From NCBI RefSeq assembly GCF_030348505.1, contig NZ_JAUCFJ010000002.1:314001-378000 (forward strand): DNA of 64,000 nucleotides, read 5' to 3'. Source of the DNA: Lysinibacillus sp. G4S2. GTDB lineage: Bacteria > Bacillota > Bacilli > Bacillales_A > Planococcaceae. A model generated the notes under the pieces. The model did no database searches. It was not told the origin of the DNA and saw only the letters and a program-made list of their open reading frames with translations. Made by a program: the position numbers and the translations under genes. Shown in pieces: positions 17,158 through 26,332 of the stretch (position 1 is the stretch's first letter; the number at the start of each line of letters is the position of its first letter).

Positions 17158-17197
17158 GCTTGAGCCTTATTTTAATGGGCTCAAGCCGTTTTTTTTA
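17158..17197 (+). terminator. Terminator after the symporter gene
   Basis: Perfect 10-bp stem GGCTTGAGCC / GGCTCAAGCC followed by eight Ts. Confidence 0.9.
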
Positions 17198-17312
17198 TTG
17201 TTCCGATAAAAGTGAGAAACATTCCGATAAACTATGAAATTGTTCCGATAAATCTTGAAAACGTTCCAATAAATTCAGAAATGATACCGATATTTTACGA
17301 AAAGGTTCCGAC
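17195..17312. repeat. Short tandem array, core GTTCCGATAAA
   Basis: Five to six degenerate units of 20-22 nt (TTCCGATAAAAGTGAGAAAC, TTCCGATAAACTATGAAATTG and similar; the last two read ACCGATATTT and GTTCCGAC). The array sits between a terminator and the stop of the converging hydrolase gene. Confidence 0.75.
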
Positions 17313-17313
17313 A

Positions 17314-17940
17314 TTATTGAAGATAAGCTTTAAGCGTTGTTAATAGTGACTGGCAAATGATGATTGATTCTACTGTATTAGTAGCTATTTCAAGAGAATG
17401 GTCAGCATTTTCTACAATAGCAACCTCATGTGAAGAAAGTTGTTCTAAACTTTCTTTCGAATAATGAGGATCAGCTGTACCGATTGCTAGAAATGCATGC
17501 TTCTCTAGTAAGTTTTGCATAATATGTTCAAGAGACAATAAGGGAGTTAAAAGTACATAACGAGAAGGAACAAGTGAAGACTGTTGCATATAAAAATCTA
17601 CGATAGGCAATGTTCCAAGTGATTTTCCTAAGTATACAGCTTCCGTATAAGATTTGGTGCTAAAAATATATTCTACAATAGGATTTACTGCATCATAAAC
17701 CGTCTCTGAAATAGCTTCTGGCGCCTGTTCGAATTGCTGCGGATCGAATGTATAGCATACTTGTACTACATCATAGCCAAGTTCTAGCATCAGTGCAGTG
17801 GAATAATAAAGAAGTGGTTTTTCATACGTATAGCCTGTGCCAGAGAACATAAAGCACACTTTATCGCTAGTGCTATCAAAGTGATTGTATGCAACGCCAT
17901 TGTGTTGCTCTTTCCTCGGTTTCATTTTCATTTTCATCAT
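17314..17940 (-). CDS. Alpha/beta-hydrolase-like protein
   Basis: 208 aa, soluble. Beta strand and oxyanion region KVCFMFSGTGYTYEKPLL (residues about 27-44), nucleophile elbow YLGKSLGTLP (G-x-S-x-G) near residue 105, and late DPHYSKE/NADHSLEI that could supply Asp and His of the triad. Specific substrate unknown. It overlaps the upstream SgrR-like gene by 4 bp (ATGA), hence is translationally coupled to it. Start ATG 17940, with AGGAGGAAC just upstream inside the neighbour. Confidence 0.7.
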   Translation of the reverse strand: MMKMKMKPRKEQHNGVAYNHFDSTSDKVCFMFSGTGYTYEKPLLYYSTALMLELGYDVVQVCYTFDPQQFEQAPEAISETVYDAVNPIVEYIFSTKSYTEAVYLGKSLGTLPIVDFYMQQSSLVPSRYVLLTPLLSLEHIMQNLLEKHAFLAIGTADPHYSKESLEQLSSHEVAIVENADHSLEIATNTVESIIICQSLLTTLKAYLQ

Positions 17941-19571
17941 AGTTCCTCCTTGTCATACCAGATTGTTGAAAGATCGATGTACCCTAGGTGGTTGAAGTTT
18001 AATTCTAAAATATCGTGGGCAAACGGTATATCATCGAGATATGTAAATAATGGTATCAAAATAGCTTCTTCAATTAAATAGTGGTTTAATGAATCGAAAA
18101 GTAACGGCCATTCTGCTATAGTTGCAATTTTAAATTTTTCAAAGATATTTATAAAATATGTATCTTCTTTGCAAATTTTATAAATTGGAGAAACTGGGCT
18201 GAACATGTCATGTAATTTATGGAAAGCGGTATTTACAGTTACTACATTTGTATAAACAAGAGCATCGTACTTCAGAGGTTGAAGAGAATCTTTAATATAT
18301 TGAGATAGTGTTAATGCTTCTAGTTGAGGTTGATAACCATATTTCGTTAAAGCTGAAAATAAATATTGGTTTAGATTGACTTTCCCTCTAGGCACGCCAA
18401 TTTTTAAAACCTTTTTTTTACTTAATTGTGAGATAGCATTACTAAAACTACTTAAATGATTTTGTAATGAAGAATCATCTTGCAAAGGTTTATATAAATG
18501 CTTATGTATTACGTTTTTAATTCCTTGCCTTTGTACTTTAGTTGAACAAGCTTCCACATTTTTATTTAAAATAATGGCGCAAACCCCATTTTGGATATTA
18601 ATTTTTTTGGGGGTGATTTCATTTGAAAAATTAGTTTGATAAAACGAATTAGATGATTTTGGAAGTATGTTTAATTCTACTGTGTGTAATAAAGCTCTCA
18701 TGCCAAAATAATTATCATAAGCTTCTAAAACAATTTGATTGGGTGTATGCTTAGATATTGCAAAAGGACCTGTTCCGAAAACTACATTATCTACAACTTT
18801 ATAGATACTTGTTTTTATATCTGTTAGTAAGTGTAGTACGTACGTGCAGGATTCCGAAAGAATAAAATCAATTGTCCACATATCCACGATGATTATTTCT
18901 CGAATAGGTTTCCATAAAGGAAGATGTAGTAATTGACGTAAACACCAAGCTACATCGTGTGCGGTTAGTAAATCACCATTGTGGAATACAACATTTTTTC
19001 GTAAATAAAGACGTAAATTCATGTCATTAATTTTCCAGTGGTGAGCAAGAGAAGGAATAATATTACCATTAGTATCTGTCTCGACTAAACGATTTGTTAT
19101 ATTGGAAAGAAGTGCTGCACTATATATATCATTTACCTGATTAGGTTGTAAATTATAAATGGGATGATAGATTGGTGCAATCAAACGCTCATTATATAAA
19201 ATATTATTTTTTATATTTTGATGATATAGATGCTTAAAGTTTACTGCTAAAGAGTCTGTTAAATTAGGAAATGTAAGCAATTCTTCCCAATCCATCATTG
19301 TTATTGTTGAGAGATGAGGCCTAATCGTATCTACAATAATTTGTTCAATATCTTCATGCCATTGGATTTTGGATAAGTGTCCGCGTCCATTCCCAGCTTT
19401 ATAAGTTATCCAATTGTGTTGCTGAAATAATTTAAGATAACGATTCAGTTGTTTAGAACTTATTTTTAATATAGAAGCTAATTGTTGCTGAGGAAAAGTG
19501 TTGCCTTTCTGTTGGCAATAGAGTGAAAGTAAATAAAATAGTGTTTTATTTTTTGATAGAAAGGTGGACAT
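17937..19571 (-). CDS. SgrR-like regulator: helix-turn-helix plus solute-binding domain
   Basis: 544 aa. An N-terminal winged helix (residues 1-75, QQQLASILKISSKQLNRYLK) joined to a long domain resembling oligopeptide/nickel-type solute-binding proteins (SBP_bac_5): ALLSNITNRLVETDTNGNII, PSLAHHWKI, NVVFHNGDLLTAHDVAW, FGTGPFAISKH. There is no signal peptide, so it acts in the cytoplasm. This layout is that of SgrR/YbaE, where the binding domain senses a small molecule. It is divergent from a quinone oxidoreductase gene (76 bp) and coupled to a hydrolase; either could be its target. Confidence 0.8.
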   Translation of the reverse strand: MSTFLSKNKTLFYLLSLYCQQKGNTFPQQQLASILKISSKQLNRYLKLFQQHNWITYKAGNGRGHLSKIQWHEDIEQIIVDTIRPHLSTITMMDWEELLTFPNLTDSLAVNFKHLYHQNIKNNILYNERLIAPIYHPIYNLQPNQVNDIYSAALLSNITNRLVETDTNGNIIPSLAHHWKINDMNLRLYLRKNVVFHNGDLLTAHDVAWCLRQLLHLPLWKPIREIIIVDMWTIDFILSESCTYVLHLLTDIKTSIYKVVDNVVFGTGPFAISKHTPNQIVLEAYDNYFGMRALLHTVELNILPKSSNSFYQTNFSNEITPKKINIQNGVCAIILNKNVEACSTKVQRQGIKNVIHKHLYKPLQDDSSLQNHLSSFSNAISQLSKKKVLKIGVPRGKVNLNQYLFSALTKYGYQPQLEALTLSQYIKDSLQPLKYDALVYTNVVTVNTAFHKLHDMFSPVSPIYKICKEDTYFINIFEKFKIATIAEWPLLFDSLNHYLIEEAILIPLFTYLDDIPFAHDILELNFNHLGYIDLSTIWYDKEEL

Positions 19572-19647
19572 TTAATCTCTCCTAGTGTCTCTTTTTGTGA
19601 AAATTGTTCTATTTTATAATCTAACTATAACAAGGAGGGAGAAATTT

Positions 19648-20616
19648 ATGAAGGCAGTTATTATCAATGAGTTTGGCACTTCTGATGTTTTAACGTATGT
19701 GGAATGTTCAAAGCCTACGATTTCGGCAGGGGAAGTATTAATACGGACGTCATATACGAGTGTGAATTTTGCTGATATAAAAAACAGAACAGGAAATAAA
19801 GCAAAAGCGAATTTTCCGATGATACTTGGTTTAGATGTAGCGGGTGTAGTTGAAGAAGTTTTTGATGAGAATAGTGATTTTAAAAAGGGGGATCAAGTAA
19901 TTGCATTCCCGAAAAATGGGGCCTATGCAGAATATGTGGTGGCGAAAGAGCAGCTCGTTTTTAAAATTCCGAACGATGTCCCTTTGGAAAAGGTAGCTGC
20001 TGTGCCAACGGTTTCATTTCTATCCTATCTTTTGACACATCAAATCGCTCCAATTAGTAAAGACGATTGTGTATTAATTCATGCTGCATCCGGTGGAGTA
20101 GGGACAATGCTTATTCAAATGGCGAAAAAGCTAGGTGCCAAAAAAATTATTGGCACGGTTAGTGATATGAAGAAAGCGTCAATTGCCTATGAACTAGGTG
20201 CACAGCATGTACTAACTTATGAGAATTTTAGTGCTCAAGTTAATGAACATACGGATGGTCATGGTGTTAACATTATTTTTGACTCAATTGCTGGAAATAT
20301 TACGGAAGAGAGCTTTAACTGTTTAGCTCCTTATGGTACGTTAGTGCAATTTGGAAATAGTGGTGGCAAGGCAGGAAATATAAAAACATCTGATTTACAT
20401 AGTAGCTGCCGTAATGTGAAAGGCTTTAGCTTAGGAACGACCCGAGCTCTTAAGCCAGAAATGCTTCAACAAGTTGCACAAGAGATGTTTACTTTATTAA
20501 AAGATGAAAGCTTCCAAGTACCAATTGCCAATGTTTTTGCTTTAGAGGACATGCAGAAAGCCCATGAATTAATGGAAAGTCGTCAGCATCAAGGGAAAAT
20601 TTTAATTAAAATATAA
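19648..20616 (+). CDS. Zinc-type alcohol dehydrogenase-like quinone oxidoreductase
   Basis: 322 aa, medium-chain dehydrogenase/reductase fold. N-terminal GroES-like domain (MKAVIINEFGTSDVLTYVEC; NFADIKNRTG) and Rossmann motif HAASGGVGTMLIQMAKKLGA near residue 140. No structural-zinc cysteine cluster, so it belongs to the zinc-free NADPH:quinone reductase branch. ATG 19648 is preceded by AAGGAGGGAG; the frame extends back to 19585 but lacks a ribosome binding site. The divergent SgrR-like gene is the natural candidate regulator. Confidence 0.88.
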   Translation: MKAVIINEFGTSDVLTYVECSKPTISAGEVLIRTSYTSVNFADIKNRTGNKAKANFPMILGLDVAGVVEEVFDENSDFKKGDQVIAFPKNGAYAEYVVAKEQLVFKIPNDVPLEKVAAVPTVSFLSYLLTHQIAPISKDDCVLIHAASGGVGTMLIQMAKKLGAKKIIGTVSDMKKASIAYELGAQHVLTYENFSAQVNEHTDGHGVNIIFDSIAGNITEESFNCLAPYGTLVQFGNSGGKAGNIKTSDLHSSCRNVKGFSLGTTRALKPEMLQQVAQEMFTLLKDESFQVPIANVFALEDMQKAHELMESRQHQGKILIKI

Positions 20617-20617
20617 A

Positions 20618-20645
20618 ATAATCAGTGCATGAAAACACTGATTAT
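20618..20645 (+). terminator. Hairpin after the quinone oxidoreductase gene
   Basis: ATAATCAGTG / CACTGATTAT, perfect 10-bp stem with an 8-nt loop directly after the stop codon. The T-run is missing, so termination may be weak. Confidence 0.6.
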
Positions 20646-20871
20646 GTAGTTGTGGTGAGAACTAGGTTCAAGGCGATGGAGGAGTGGTTAAATAACTATG
20701 TTGTGTGCCGAAAGCGAATGAAATGAAGCATAGTAGCACAAACCAACTTGTTGACTGAAGCTATCTCATCAGATGTCCCAAAGACAGAAACAGAAAAATA
20801 TATAGCACAAGAAATCAAGGAAGGAATTATTCAAGATTCGCATTAAGTGTAATAAGTTATAGTAAAGTCAA
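20646..20871. other. Intergenic region with a small coding-like remnant
   Basis: The stretch 20787-20845 reads DVPKTETEKYIAQEIKEGII and ends in a stop, but has no start or upstream partner in frame; it may be the tail of a lost gene. Nothing else recognised. Confidence 0.3.
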
Positions 20872-20908
20872 AAGGCCTGAGACTCGTACAATTCCGAGTT
20901 CAGGCCTT
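20872..20908 (-). terminator. Terminator of the broken SH3-domain gene
   Basis: AAGGCCTGA(G)ACTCG / CGAGTTCAGGCCTT, 14 bp with one bulge; TTTT follows on the minus strand. Confidence 0.8.
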
Positions 20909-20944
20909 CCAGTTGTAATCGAACTTCCCCAGTATAGGTCATTC

Positions 20945-22144
20945 TCACTTGAGTGTTTGTAGCTCGAATACAATATTGTTATGTGTAGATGGCCCCAAAT
21001 CAACCCCACCAGTAATTTTGACTAAACCGTAATTCTTTGAAAAATAAAGCTTATATATATCAGTAGACATAGCATCCTCCACAAAACTATATGAAATGTA
21101 CAATGTTGTAACATTGTTCAACATTCCCAGAGGTGTTTTTAATGAATCCTTTGTAGTAAGGAGCTGTAAATAGGCATCTCGAGAAGTGTTTGGAACAATT
21201 AATGTTTTAGTATCATTAATTTGCTCAAGAGGCGCGGGAAGTTTTAAATCTAACAGCAAGTTTATTCCCTCGATTGCCAGCTCATTTGCATTGTAAGTGA
21301 TTGATAATATAGGCTTATTATTATTTTTTTCATAATAAGAATACGTATTTCCTGTGTTTCTCAATTGCAGTTGTTTATATGTTTTCCCATTTATTTGCAT
21401 TGTAGCAGTCGAATGCTTTTTAGGTACTAAAGATTGAAAGGAAGTTAGCTTTTGTTGATTTGCCCACACTGTTTTGTCGACTAATTCACTACTATAAATA
21501 TATCCTTGTTGGTTGCCAAACTACACATAGGAGAAACCTGCAATTTCAGAATAAACTTGAACAACATCCCCACGTTTCGCTAAAAAAGGTGTTTTTTCAC
21601 CACTAAAGCTTGCGATATTGTATAAACTATTAGCTCCATTATAGATATACACTTTTGGATATGGTTTCACGTCACCTATGAATTTAGAATTAACATAACC
21701 AATAATATTGCCATACTGCACAAATGACCAATTTCCCCCAACAGAGCCGAAATCTTTCACCACCATTTTATATTGTAAGTACGTTTGGGTAGGGGATTTT
21801 ACGTTTGGAGAGTCTTTAACGACTACGCCCCCCTTAGAACTTGCAATTTTAATAGTATACGGTGGCGCCGATAATGCTGTTTTCTCAACAAATCCCTTTT
21901 GATCCCCATATTGTACATGTGCCCAATCAGAATCAGGAGTATTATATTGTACGACAAATGCTTTATAAGGAATATGGGTAACGGTATCAGCATCAGTGGA
22001 CGCTGCTTTTTTTAAGGCTACACCATCTTTAAGGTTGATAGTTTTGACTTCACGGAAACTAGATGCATTTGCTTCAATAGGTAAGAAATTAATAATAAAA
22101 AATATAGTTGAAAGAGCTAGTAAAAATCTAATTATATTTTTCAA
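20945..22144 (-). pseudogene. Secreted SH3-domain protein gene with an in-frame amber stop
   Basis: One continuous frame of about 400 codons with a single TAG at 21523-21521. Residues 1-30 form a signal peptide (KNIIRFLLALSTIFFIINFL...ANAS). Three bacterial SH3-like repeats follow: the first two carry WAHVQYGDQKGFV and WSFVQYGNIIGYV; the third reads FSYV-stop-FGNQQGYIY. The stop thus sits exactly where the others have Gln, which is what a CAG to TAG change gives. The 190 codons after it are intact. TTG 22144 with GGGGTGA just upstream is the best start; ATG 22171 is possible. Either a truncated 200-aa secreted SH3 protein is made, or the gene is dead. Confidence 0.85.
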
Positions 22145-22177
22145 AGAATCACCCCATCTATGTTGTTTCAAAACTTA

Positions 22178-22727
22178 AGAATTAAATAAGAGAATGGAAT
22201 CATTGGCTCTATTTGTTGATTAGAGATAATTTTAGCTATTATCTCCTTTAGTATGTAATTTCGACAATAATACAGGAATTTCCTTTAAAAATTTGGTAAA
22301 ATGAGATATTGTATATGGATTTTTCCTTCTCTTTATCTATTTCTGGTAGTATGATTGGATTTTACAATTGTTCCTATGTTAAAGCATTGTAGGCTAATCA
22401 CTAAAATTTAAGAAAAACATTTATTAATAAATATGCAGCATAAATTTTAATTGAATTTTCTATTCCTTCCGTTTTTGAAGTAAATGAAAGACACTCAAAT
22501 ATAGAGATAGTGAACATCCATTTTTTTACTATAACCTTTGACTGGGCAACTGACAGTTAAAATGATGTTTTTCGTGTAAACTTATCCATGCCTTATGTCC
22601 TTTATTTTGGATTTGGATGACCCAACCATTATAAAGGCTTTTTTTATGCACGGATAATATTGCAGAAAATCCAGTTTTTAAAAAACGTCGAATTATTTTA
22701 ATTCGACACTAGTGATATATATGCTAT
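22178..22727. other. Long AT-rich intergenic region
   Basis: About 550 bp without a frame that has start, ribosome binding site and coding character. Nothing recognisable. Confidence 0.5.
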
Positions 22728-23035
22728 ATAAGTTGATCTTCGTTCCGGCTCAGACCCTGGAGCGAGCAACGTGAGTGAAGCGGCTCATCGGACGCCCCCT
22801 GGAAGCTCTGCTCTGCGCGAAAGCGAAGCGTCAGCTACAAATGTTTTATCTGTGCGAAAGCGAAGCGTCAGCAACAAATGTTTTCTGTAGCGAAAGCAAA
22901 GCGTCAGCTACAAATGTTTTATCTGTGCGAAAGCGTAGCGTCAGCAACAAATGTTTTCTGTAGCGAAAGCGTAGCGTCAGCAACAAAGCGCCCAGTCGGA
23001 ACGGAAATCAACCACACATTATGGTGATGAACCTG
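22728..23035. repeat. Class-1 palindromic repeat with five tandem GCGAAAGCGAAGCG units
   Basis: Outer arms ATAAGTTGATCTTCGTTCCG and CAGTCGGAACGGAAATCAAC; the interior from about 22816 to 22990 is a run of about five 35-38-nt units (GCGAAAGCGAAGCGTCAGC then AACAAATGTTTT and CTGT). It is the longest copy in the window. Between it and the acyltransferase gene lie 130 bp with no other feature. Confidence 0.85.
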
Positions 23036-23167
23036 GATTTTTGTATTTCTTTACTTTATTTTGATATTGTTCTTTGTTTTAGGTCAATTTTCAAATATAA
23101 TGTTATGTTTGGCCTCTTGTATTATTAAGCACGAATATAAAGGAATGGCTAATAGGAGAGTGATGGA

Positions 23168-24625
23168 GTGCTTTTTAATTCCTTTGAATTTATTTTTCTA
23201 TTTTTACCAGTAACATTTGTAGTCTATTTTTTATTAAATCGCTTCAGTAAACAACAATATGCGATTTATTGGTTGGTACTGAGCTCTTTGTTTTTTTACG
23301 GTTATTTTAAGTTAACTTATTTAGCAATTATCACAATCTCAATCATTGTAAACTTTGCTTTAAGTCGGATCATAAATAATAGCAGTAATCGTCTGAGAAA
23401 GACGTATATGATTATCGGAGTAATCTTTAATGTTTTAATACTTTGCTACTATAAGTATACAGATTTTTTCATTACAAATATTAATAGTTTATTTGGTACA
23501 AATATTGCATTGTTGCATTTATTGCTACCATTAGGGCTTAGTTTTATTACATTTCAACAAATTGCTTTTATTGTTGATAGTTATCGAGATGGAACGGCTC
23601 ATTATAAATTTAGTAATTATGCGTTGTTCATATTGTTTTTCCCACAATTAGTAGCGGGGCCAATTGTTCAGCATGATGAAATGCTTCCACAGTATGATAT
23701 TAAGGAAAATCGAAAAATTATACATGATAATGTTGCGCGTGGCTTGTTTATCTTTGTCATCGGTTTAGTCAAGAAGATTGTTATTGCGGATACGGTTGGC
23801 ATATGGGCTAATGCGGGCTTTGAAAATTATAGTAACTTAAGTTTTGTAGAAGCGTGGATCACCTCATTATCATATACCGTGCAACTTTATTACGATTTTA
23901 GTGGATATTCTGATATGGCGATTGGTTTAGCCTTATTATTTAATATTAAATTGCCAGTAAATTTCTTCTCTCCCTACAAAGCACGTAATATTCAGGAGTT
24001 TTGGAAAAAGTGGCATATGACCTTGAACCGGTTTTTAACTACATATGTATATTTTCCGTTAGGTGGTAGCCGAAAAGGGGCTTTTAGGACTTACATAAAT
24101 ATTTTAATTATTTTCTTCATCAGTGGATTTTGGCACGGCGCTGGATGGAATTTTATTTTATGGGGACTTATGCATGGCTTTGCGTCTGTTGTTGTAAGAC
24201 TTTTTAGTAAAACAGGTGTTAAACTTCCATATTTACTTTCGTGGTTTATTACTTTCCAATTTGTTAACATTGCTTGGGTATACTTCCGTGCAACAAGCCT
24301 CGAGCAAGCAAATACTATTATTTCTAAAATGTTTACGCCAAATATGGAATCTATAACTAGTTTCTTTACGGAGCCGCTCACTAATTTTGCTCAAGCGGAT
24401 GCATTTAATATTATGGGATTAACATTAAGTGACCCGTTAGTGATTGTTGTAGGACTCTTAATCGCACTTGTTATTGCATTTACTGCCTTAAATTCTATTC
24501 AATTAATGGATAAGATGAAATTTAATTGGAGAACTATCATTTATATGCAATTTATGATTGCGCTAGTTCTTATATCGATCTACTATATGCAAAAAAATAG
24601 TATATTCTTATACTTTAATTTCTAA
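23168..24625 (+). CDS. MBOAT-family O-acyltransferase (AlgI/DltB-like)
   Basis: 485 aa, about 11 membrane spans. It begins with the typical LFNSFEFIFLFLPVTF, and carries the MBOAT core: FFPQLVAGPIVQHDEMLPQ, YYDFSGYSDMAIG, NIQEFWKKWHMTLNRFL and the catalytic-histidine segment FWHGAGWNFILWGLMHG (residues about 323-339). These enzymes move acyl groups across the membrane to O-acetylate cell-surface polymers. Start is GTG 23168 with GGAG just ahead. The next gene, 18 bp downstream, is the likely partner, as AlgI works with AlgJ/AlgX-type proteins. Confidence 0.93.
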   Translation: MLFNSFEFIFLFLPVTFVVYFLLNRFSKQQYAIYWLVLSSLFFYGYFKLTYLAIITISIIVNFALSRIINNSSNRLRKTYMIIGVIFNVLILCYYKYTDFFITNINSLFGTNIALLHLLLPLGLSFITFQQIAFIVDSYRDGTAHYKFSNYALFILFFPQLVAGPIVQHDEMLPQYDIKENRKIIHDNVARGLFIFVIGLVKKIVIADTVGIWANAGFENYSNLSFVEAWITSLSYTVQLYYDFSGYSDMAIGLALLFNIKLPVNFFSPYKARNIQEFWKKWHMTLNRFLTTYVYFPLGGSRKGAFRTYINILIIFFISGFWHGAGWNFILWGLMHGFASVVVRLFSKTGVKLPYLLSWFITFQFVNIAWVYFRATSLEQANTIISKMFTPNMESITSFFTEPLTNFAQADAFNIMGLTLSDPLVIVVGLLIALVIAFTALNSIQLMDKMKFNWRTIIYMQFMIALVLISIYYMQKNSIFLYFNF

Positions 24626-24643
24626 ATAAAGGTGTGAATTAAC

Positions 24644-25687
24644 TTGGATCCGAAAAAATGGTTAGTAAAATTGTTTGCCACATCTTTCATAGTAATAGGA
24701 TTACCTGTTTTCGGAATTATGGGTTTCAATTATTATATTGACCCTCTTTGGAATTACACACATGCCAATGACTTTAACGACTATCAGCTAGGTTTTGATG
24801 AAAGACAGTTAAAAACAAATTATATCAATAGCCATGATTTTAACTATGATAGTTTATTAATTGGAACGAGCAGGATTACGTATCTTGATGAGAGGGCCTT
24901 TACAAAAGAAAGTGTCTATAATTATTCATTGAGTGGGCTGCAAATAGAAGAATACTTACCTTACATGGAATATGCTGAAAAGAAAAATGGTAAGCCGTTT
25001 AAGAAGATTTTTATTGAGTTATATTTTGATTCAGCTAATACTAGTAAATCTAATTCATTGAATCCGCCGCAAACTTATATTGAGACGTCTGAGGCACCGT
25101 TTTATGCAATAAAATCCTTATTTTCAGAAAGCACTATGCATTATGCTCGTTTTAATTATGATATTTCAAAAGCAAATCATTATGACGGTGCTCGAAGTTA
25201 CAAGCGTAATAATATTGCACAAACAACGTATCCGAATGATGATATGGAGCAGGAATGGCAAAAATTTAAGAAAAATTTTAAAGCAGAGTCAGCTAAGCCT
25301 TTTATGTACGATACCGACTATCGAAAAAGGCTTCAAGCTATAAAAGATGCATTTCCAGATACAGAATTAGTTGTCTTCACGGAATTAATGCCTGCCAAAC
25401 GCCTTCAAACAATTTTGCATAATGATAATCGCTACGAGGCTTATAGTAGATGGATGAACGATATGGTAGATGTGTTTGGCACCGTCTATAGTTTCCATGC
25501 GGTGAATGAAGTAACGACGAATGTGGACAACTTTTTTGATTGGCTGCATTACTATCCAAATGTGGGGTATTTAATAATTGAATCTTTAGAGAACAGGGAA
25601 GAACGGTCAAATATGATGCAGGCTGTAAATAAAGAGAATCTTGACGAGTACCTTGAAAATGTAGTGGTAGATATAAATATGGATTAA
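24644..25687 (+). CDS. Membrane-anchored AlgJ/DltD-like partner of the MBOAT acyltransferase
   Basis: 347 aa. One N-terminal membrane anchor (residues about 8-30) and an extracytoplasmic domain with LLIGTSRITYL (an SGNH-hydrolase-like block I, G-T-S), LSGLQIEEYLPYM, and late WLHYYPNVGYLII, where D-W-L-H fits the Asp/His pair of an SGNH enzyme. Not close to any named family I know, but genes right after MBOAT transferases usually encode the protein that transfers the acetyl group to the polymer outside. TTG start with AAAGGTG upstream. Ends in a strong terminator. Confidence 0.7.
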   Translation: MDPKKWLVKLFATSFIVIGLPVFGIMGFNYYIDPLWNYTHANDFNDYQLGFDERQLKTNYINSHDFNYDSLLIGTSRITYLDERAFTKESVYNYSLSGLQIEEYLPYMEYAEKKNGKPFKKIFIELYFDSANTSKSNSLNPPQTYIETSEAPFYAIKSLFSESTMHYARFNYDISKANHYDGARSYKRNNIAQTTYPNDDMEQEWQKFKKNFKAESAKPFMYDTDYRKRLQAIKDAFPDTELVVFTELMPAKRLQTILHNDNRYEAYSRWMNDMVDVFGTVYSFHAVNEVTTNVDNFFDWLHYYPNVGYLIIESLENREERSNMMQAVNKENLDEYLENVVVDINMD

Positions 25688-25695
25688 GCAAAGAA

Positions 25696-25728
25696 AAGAT
25701 GACTCCGATCTATCAGAGTCATCTTTTT
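25696..25728. terminator. Bidirectional terminator
   Basis: AAGATGACTC / GAGTCATCTT, perfect stem, T-rich on the plus side. It lies between converging genes. Confidence 0.85.
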
Positions 25729-25736
25729 AATTAGTG

Positions 25737-26210
25737 TTATTGCTTGTTTAGTTCATTCATTTTTTCATAAATACGTCGCTTACGATAGAGCATAATACCT
25801 GCTTCGGCAACGTCTTGAATCATGCCTTTATTTGCGTAGGCACCGAAAATCATTCCAGCAATCGGAATCATTTGAAACAGCTTTTTCCATCCAAACTGAT
25901 CGCGATATGTATAGAAAACTTCCTTCCAGCCTTGCAGCTGTGAAATCATATTTTCTGCTGCTTTATTTGTATCATACATGGACGAAAGTTCCTTCAATAT
26001 TGCTTCTTTGCCGACTATATCGGCGGAGCTGAATTGTAGACATTTTACGATGAAAATACGCTCCATTTTATCATTCGGATCATAGCCATGAATGATCGCA
26101 ATCTCTTGCAATGTTTTTAAAGCCATCCCTAAAATAAGGGGAATATCAATAGCCAATGTGAAAATACCACCAAAGCCAGTAGAAGCACCTTGCATTGTTG
26201 CTAATTTCAC
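25737..26210 (-). pseudogene. EcsC-family protein, 3' part, cut by a tnpB element
   Basis: The last about 157 codons of an EcsC-family gene: VKLATMQGASTGFGGIFTLA, IDIPLILGMALKTLQEIAII, then MIPIAGMIFGAYANKGMIQD. The glycine-rich TGFGGI and DIPLILGMALKT stretches are typical of this family, whose members are membrane-associated and of unclear function. The 5' part is at 28042-28359. Removing 26211-28041 (1,831 bp) brings both parts into one frame, giving ...ENMIALTD-VKLATMQG..., which reads like an intact EcsC. Confidence 0.85.
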
Positions 26211-26332
26211 AGCAGTGAACTTCAGGAAGCCCACTTCTTCAGAGGTGGGAGGAATGAAGTGCTTTTTTCTTTACAGAACATACGTTTTCGTTGTATATTG
26301 TGAATAATCAAAAAATAAAGGGGTGACGGGTA

